Source of the DNA: Nitrospira lenta
Lineage (GTDB): Bacteria > Nitrospirota > Nitrospiria > Nitrospirales > Nitrospiraceae
DNA: 8,545 nucleotides
Direction: 5' to 3'
NCBI GenBank assembly: GCA_945906715.1
Contig: CAMDRK010000099.1
Location: 1-8,545, forward strand
Positions 5,555-8,545 of the stretch are shown piece after piece. Numbering within the stretch: position 1 is the stretch's first letter; each line of letters begins with the position of its first letter. Both the position numbers and the translations under genes were made by a program. The notes under the pieces are model-generated. The model was not told where the DNA came from, ran no database searches, and saw nothing but the letters and a program-made list of their open reading frames with translations.

Positions 5555-5579
5555 GAGTTATCGATCCAATCGATAACTC
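5555..5579. terminator. Perfect 11-bp inverted repeat at the convergent apbE/tonB ends
   Basis: GAGTTATCGAT (5555-5565) and ATCGATAACTC (5569-5579) are exact complements around a CCA loop. The element begins 6 bases after the apbE stop and covers the last codons and the stop of tonB. The position suits a two-way transcription barrier shared by convergent genes, though neither side has a clear T-run, so termination is an inference. It may instead protect mRNA 3' ends. Confidence 0.5.
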
Positions 5580-6424
5580 ATGGGAATCTTGATTGTCATG
5601 CGCGGCTGTCCTAGCGGGTGCGGCAGATGGAACGGAGCTGCTTGTCGCATGGTTTCAACAGCGGCCTTGTCGAGTGTGAGATATCCTGAACTCTGAAAGA
5701 TTTCCACCTCACCGAGATTCCCGTCCTCGTTTATCACGGCTTTTACCACGACTTTTCCTTCGGCCCGATCTATCCGAGCTGAGGCGGGGTAGCGTTTCAA
5801 TTCTTCCACACGACGTAAAATCTCTTCAGAGAGCCACCCGTAATCGCGCTTCATCGGCGCGTTCGATGGTGCCGGGGGGATGGTTGCCATCTGGGCCAGG
5901 GCCTGAACAGATTGTGCGGTCTGGGTATCAGGTTCCGCCGAGACTGCCATTGGTACTTCCGCCTGTTTCACAATGGATGTGGACTCGGCGGCCATCGGTA
6001 CCGCAACCTCATGTCTGACTGGCTCAGCTTGTTGTGTTGGGGGTGGGGCAGGAGATTCAGTCACCACCGAGGCACCGGCTCTCTCAGGATACGGTGGAGT
6101 CGGCTGTTGCGCAAGAAGCTGGGGTGACGAGAACGTCTGTGCTGGCATAGTCTGCGACGTGGGACGAGGGGGAGCCGAGGTTGTCGATGGGACTGATTGG
6201 GCCGGAGTCTGGCTCCGGGCCGATACCGTCGATTGAACGTGTTGTGTTGGCGACACCATGGCAACGTTCCACTTGAACGCTTCGTCCTGCGGTGCGAGCT
6301 GGACTTGTTTCACAAACAGGATTGCTGCGAGCGCCACGGTGCCGTGCAAGAGGATGGAGACGAGCCATCCCTGGACGTGAGCTTCCTTATGGTTTTCGGA
6401 ACAATGTGGCCCAGCAGCGATCAC
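5558..6424 (-). CDS. tonB: TonB energy-transducing protein
   Basis: A 288-residue protein starting with GTG, which overlaps the exbD stop (GTGA); GGAGGT (plus 6434-6439) is 9 bases upstream. One membrane helix (19-38) carries Ser23 and His27, which have the same spacing as the functional Ser16/His20 of E. coli TonB. A long Pro/Ala/Gln/Thr-rich periplasmic linker (about 45-190) follows. The TonB C-terminal domain (about 194-288) includes RYPASAR (211-217), GKVVVKAVI, the GEVEIFQSSGY region and a final beta-strand segment. It carries proton-motive energy from ExbB/ExbD to outer-membrane receptors for iron chelates, B12 or similar. No TonB-dependent receptor is encoded in the window. Gene order exbB-exbD-tonB with overlapping frames means tight co-translation. 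Confidence 0.93.
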   Translation of the reverse strand: MIAAGPHCSENHKEAHVQGWLVSILLHGTVALAAILFVKQVQLAPQDEAFKWNVAMVSPTQHVQSTVSARSQTPAQSVPSTTSAPPRPTSQTMPAQTFSSPQLLAQQPTPPYPERAGASVVTESPAPPPTQQAEPVRHEVAVPMAAESTSIVKQAEVPMAVSAEPDTQTAQSVQALAQMATIPPAPSNAPMKRDYGWLSEEILRRVEELKRYPASARIDRAEGKVVVKAVINEDGNLGEVEIFQSSGYLTLDKAAVETMRQAAPFHLPHPLGQPRMTIKIPMSYRLDR

Positions 6425-6795
6425 AGCCGAATGACCTCCAGGCTGACCTGTTGAAATCCCAACCCGCGCACTTCATCGACCAAGGACACGAATCGTTCAA
6501 GCAGGGTGACCTTATCCGCCCGCACGACCACCGACGACTCTCGAGGCTCTGCAGCCAGTACTCCCAGGAGCCCTCCTTCGGGAACAGCACGATCGTTAAG
6601 AAAGAGGGCGCCGTCGGCAGTTAAGGTGATGACAATAGGAGCCTCTTTGTGGCTGCCTATTTCTTTCGCTTTTGCCAGATTGACCGGAATCTGCCCACTG
6701 CTGATAAAGGTGGCGGTGGTCAGCACGATGACCAACAGGACCAGCATAACATCCACGAGCGGGATCACGTTAATTTGATCAATGTCCCGTTGCAT
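6421..6795 (-). CDS. exbD: ExbD proton-channel subunit
   Basis: A 124-residue protein of the ExbD/TolR family. A short cytoplasmic N-terminus leads into INVIPLVDVMLVLLVIVLTT (8-27). Asp15 corresponds to the essential protonatable Asp25 of E. coli ExbD. The rest is the periplasmic domain, with the typical pattern of a strand (IVITLTADGALFLND), a helix (residues of the GLLGVLAAE segment) and a second strand (SSVVVRADK). The length is close to the usual 130-140. Its ATG overlaps the end of exbB by 17 bases, and its stop overlaps the tonB start by 4, so the three are translationally coupled. Confidence 0.93.
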   Translation of the reverse strand: MQRDIDQINVIPLVDVMLVLLVIVLTTATFISSGQIPVNLAKAKEIGSHKEAPIVITLTADGALFLNDRAVPEGGLLGVLAAEPRESSVVVRADKVTLLERFVSLVDEVRGLGFQQVSLEVIRL

Positions 6796-7210
6796 GCTGT
6801 TCCTTGTGCTGGGCGAGGAGTTCGGCCACTTTCCGCCGGAGTACGTTGTTCATGACGACGCAGGGAATTGCGACCATCAGTCCGACCGCCGTGGCTTTCA
6901 GCGCAAGGCTGAGCCCGATCATGATGGCATTGACCGCCATGGTACCTGATGTTCCCATCGTATGGAAAGTGAGCATAATACCGAACACAGTGCCCAGTAA
7001 ACCGATATAGGGGGCGTTCGCAGCTACCGTGCCGATGATGACCAGGTGTTTGGTCAGAGCCATCTCCAATCCCAGGCTGTTGGGGTATTGGGTAAGATCG
7101 ATACGCCGGTAAAAAAGCCACCGTTCCACCGCGATGGCCACTGTCCAGATACTGAGCGCCAATAGGAGGCCGATAACTCCATAATCAACGAGGTCTTTGA
7201 GCGCGTTCAT
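6779..7210 (-). CDS. exbB: ExbB proton-channel subunit, short form
   Basis: A 143-residue MotA/TolQ/ExbB-family protein, much shorter than the E. coli ExbB (244) and close in size to the compact Helicobacter-type ExbB. There are three helices (about 10-34, 57-83, 93-121). Family motifs are APYIGLLGTVFGIM (66-79) and LALKATAVGLMVAIP (102-116). In E. coli this last motif carries Glu176 (EALxAT); here the equivalent place appears to be Leu102, with Lys105 nearby. I believe that is usual for the short type, but I cannot check it. It forms the oligomeric channel around ExbD that powers TonB. GAGG (plus 7219-7222) lies 8 bases before the ATG. It is the first gene of the tonB set, 129 bases after the ABC ATPase gene. 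Confidence 0.92.
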   Translation of the reverse strand: MNALKDLVDYGVIGLLLALSIWTVAIAVERWLFYRRIDLTQYPNSLGLEMALTKHLVIIGTVAANAPYIGLLGTVFGIMLTFHTMGTSGTMAVNAIMIGLSLALKATAVGLMVAIPCVVMNNVLRRKVAELLAQHKEQHATGH

Positions 7211-7339
7211 GGGCGGGGCCTCAATTTCTTAGTAAGACACAGACCGCCAGGCTAGGGGCCTGCGTGAGCATCTATCAATGCCAGATCGTGAAAAAGCCTG
7301 TCAATGCTTTCGTGTGGTCGGTCGGACCGGCTGCCAAAC
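7211..7339. other. Intergenic spacer between ABC ATPase and exbB, with a degraded repeat copy
   Basis: The 129-base spacer holds a stretch (plus 7289-7312) beginning TGAAAAAGCC that resembles the repeat at the right edge of the window (8495 onward, same strand): the first 10 bases are identical and 13 of the first 15 match. On the minus strand a perfect -35 hexamer, TTGACA (7304-7299), and a near one, TTGATA (7278-7273), occur, but neither has a convincing -10 at the right distance. Whether exbB has its own promoter remains open. Confidence 0.4.
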
Positions 7340-8464
7340 TTATCCCGTGGACTTCTCTTGCCGAAAGAGCACCGTATGGGTCGCCAGGACACGAAGTTCC
7401 ACTGTCGTGCCAGCCTGATAGACGCTCGTAGAGCCTTGACTACTATGGACAATTTGTCCGGAGGGAAGACTGACGGTGTACAGATTTTCCGAACCGTGGA
7501 ATTGGCGAGAGATGACTCGCGAGCGGGCGCCTTCCGTGGGAACAAGGTGAATGTCGTCCGGTCGAATCATCACGACCACGTTGGTGCCGTCCGTGCACTC
7601 GATTGTGTCGGGAAACTCCCCCAGTTCGGTGTGGACCATGCCTTGGGATACAGTTCCAGGAATGAAGTCCGCTTGACCGACAAAGTCGGCGACGAAGGGT
7701 GTGGCCGGCATGTGGTACATCATTTCCGGTGTATCGAATTGCTCCAGTCGGCCTTGGTTAAGCACGGCGATTCGATCGGCCATGGCAAAGGCCTCGTCAT
7801 GGTCGTGCGTGACGAGTACGGTTGTTGTCTTCGTCCGGCGTAACAGATCGTGCAATTCTTGGCGCATTCGTCCAGCCATGTCAGGGTCCAAATTGCTGAA
7901 CGGTTCGTCGAGCAGCAGCACGACGGGATTCTGGACGAGGGCGCGGGCCAACGCAACCCGCTGTTGCTGGCCGCCCGATAATTCGTGAGGATATCGCCGC
8001 TCGAATCCTTCCAGTCCTGTGAGGCGCAGCATCTCCTGTACCCGCGAGGCGCGTTCGCTTCGAGAGAGGTGATGGAGTCCGAAGGCAATGTTGTCCTGCA
8101 CGCGTAGATGGGGAAACAGGGCATATTCTTGAAAGACCATCCCGACGTGTCGATTCTCTGTAGGGGTCATCACGTCGGGCGACGATACGAGTTGGCCCGA
8201 CAAGAACAGCTGGCCGGAGCGAACCGGTTCAAATCCGGCTATTGCCCGCAGAATCGTTGTTTTCCCACACCCTGAAGGACCAAGTAGACAGAGAATTTCT
8301 CCTTCTCGCGCCGCAAACGAAATTTCCTGGACTGCAGGGCGTCCGGTTTCGTAGGCGCAGGAGACATGGCGCAGCTCCAAGATCGACGAGGCCGGCGTGA
8401 AGAGGTTGCCCTGGAATGTGCCTTCCCCGGATGGGCGTGGCGCGGTGGAGTGGTCTGAGATCAC
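7340..8464 (-). CDS. ABC importer ATP-binding protein, FbpC-like (Fe(III)/polyamine/sulfate class)
   Basis: A 374-residue cytoplasmic ATPase of the CUT1/FbpC/PotA type. Walker A is GPSGCGKTT (62-70), the Q-loop Gln is 112 in FQEYALFPH, the signature is LSGGQQQRVALARAL (162-176), Walker B is VLLLDEP (182-188), the D-loop is NLD (191-193) and the switch His is 220. A C-terminal TOBE region (about 268-366) contains MIRPDDIHLV, as in FbpC and CysA relatives. Substrate cannot be proved; Fe(III) is favoured by family resemblance and by the neighbouring tonB set. The GTG start at 8464 has AGGAAGG (plus 8476-8482) 11 bases upstream, and gives about 28 residues before the usual first strand (ILELRHVS), so a later start is possible. 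Permease and binding-protein genes are not in the window. Confidence 0.85.
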   Translation of the reverse strand: MISDHSTAPRPSGEGTFQGNLFTPASSILELRHVSCAYETGRPAVQEISFAAREGEILCLLGPSGCGKTTILRAIAGFEPVRSGQLFLSGQLVSSPDVMTPTENRHVGMVFQEYALFPHLRVQDNIAFGLHHLSRSERASRVQEMLRLTGLEGFERRYPHELSGGQQQRVALARALVQNPVVLLLDEPFSNLDPDMAGRMRQELHDLLRRTKTTTVLVTHDHDEAFAMADRIAVLNQGRLEQFDTPEMMYHMPATPFVADFVGQADFIPGTVSQGMVHTELGEFPDTIECTDGTNVVVMIRPDDIHLVPTEGARSRVISRQFHGSENLYTVSLPSGQIVHSSQGSTSVYQAGTTVELRVLATHTVLFRQEKSTG

Positions 8465-8488
8465 AGAATCACGATCCTTCCTCTACCA

Positions 8489-8545
8489 GGATGCTGAAAA
8501 AGCCCGCCAGCTTCGTTCTCGGCTCATCGAAATCCTCAACGTACC
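8489..8545. repeat. Left part of a dispersed repeat, running off the right edge
   Basis: From about 8489 the sequence AGGATGCTGAAAAAGCCCGC continues through a CAGCTTCGTTCTCG segment to CTCAACGTACC. I recall this motif as one arm of a common palindromic intergenic repeat in Nitrospira genomes, whose other arm ends in CTTTTTGAGCATCC. Only one arm lies in the window, so the palindrome is not directly seen. It lies 24 bases before the ABC ATPase start, so that gene's promoter must be inside or beyond the repeat. Confidence 0.5.

Noticed and set aside
7250..7304. Promoter for exbB from TTGACA or TTGATA
   Set aside because: Good -35 hexamers exist, but the positions 16-18 bases downstream hold GC-rich or poorly matching sequence, so I did not call a promoter.
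7304..7843. 179-residue plus-strand frame opposite the ABC ATPase
   Set aside because: It is antisense to the TOBE and helical region of a clear ATPase gene; its length simply reflects GC-biased codon positions.
1..8545. CRISPR array, tRNA, rRNA or prophage
   Set aside because: No regularly spaced repeats, no cloverleaf-like or rRNA-like stretches and no phage structural genes are visible; the Com-like gene alone does not indicate a prophage.

Overview
The window most resembles a chromosomal stretch of a Nitrospira-like bacterium (phylum Nitrospirota). The clues are the protein style, a moderately GC-rich base composition, an IS1202/ISNCY-type transposase start, and a dispersed repeat at the right edge that I remember as common in Nitrospira genomes. 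This is a judgement from memory of similar sequences, not a database result. Nearly everything recognisable points to iron handling and to redox chemistry outside the cytoplasm.

Layout, left to right. At 1-147 is the 5' end of a transposase gene (minus strand), with its paired terminal repeats. Next comes a well-formed sigma70-type promoter and a bacterioferritin gene (plus strand, 275-754). A minus-strand block follows, read from right to left: a small zinc-ribbon protein of the Mu Com type (4339-4160, a short gene easily missed), an outer-membrane porin (4023-2554), a lipoprotein (2491-2036), a periplasmic FMN-binding protein with a covalent flavinylation motif (2051-1368) and a four-helix membrane protein rich in histidines (1343-825). 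Divergent from this block is a lipoprotein form of ApbE (4514-5548), the enzyme that attaches FMN to such motifs. Between the two transcription units are promoter-like elements and a good match to a Fur box. To the right, still on the minus strand, are tonB, exbD and exbB with overlapping reading frames, and the ATPase of an FbpC-like ABC importer (8464-7340). The window ends in the dispersed repeat.

How the parts may work together. ApbE would flavinylate Thr179 of the FMN-binding protein. The four-helix membrane protein could pass electrons from the membrane to that flavin. The porin and the lipoprotein place the outer end of the pathway at the outer membrane. With a Fur-like operator, a TonB energiser, an Fe(III)-type ABC ATPase and bacterioferritin alongside, a reductive iron-uptake route is the best single hypothesis. 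It is an inference: no residue in the window proves that iron is the electron acceptor. The bacterioferritin is itself unusual. It keeps the haem-ligand methionine but has lost three of the six ferroxidase ligands, so it probably works as the haem-bearing partner of a second, active subunit.
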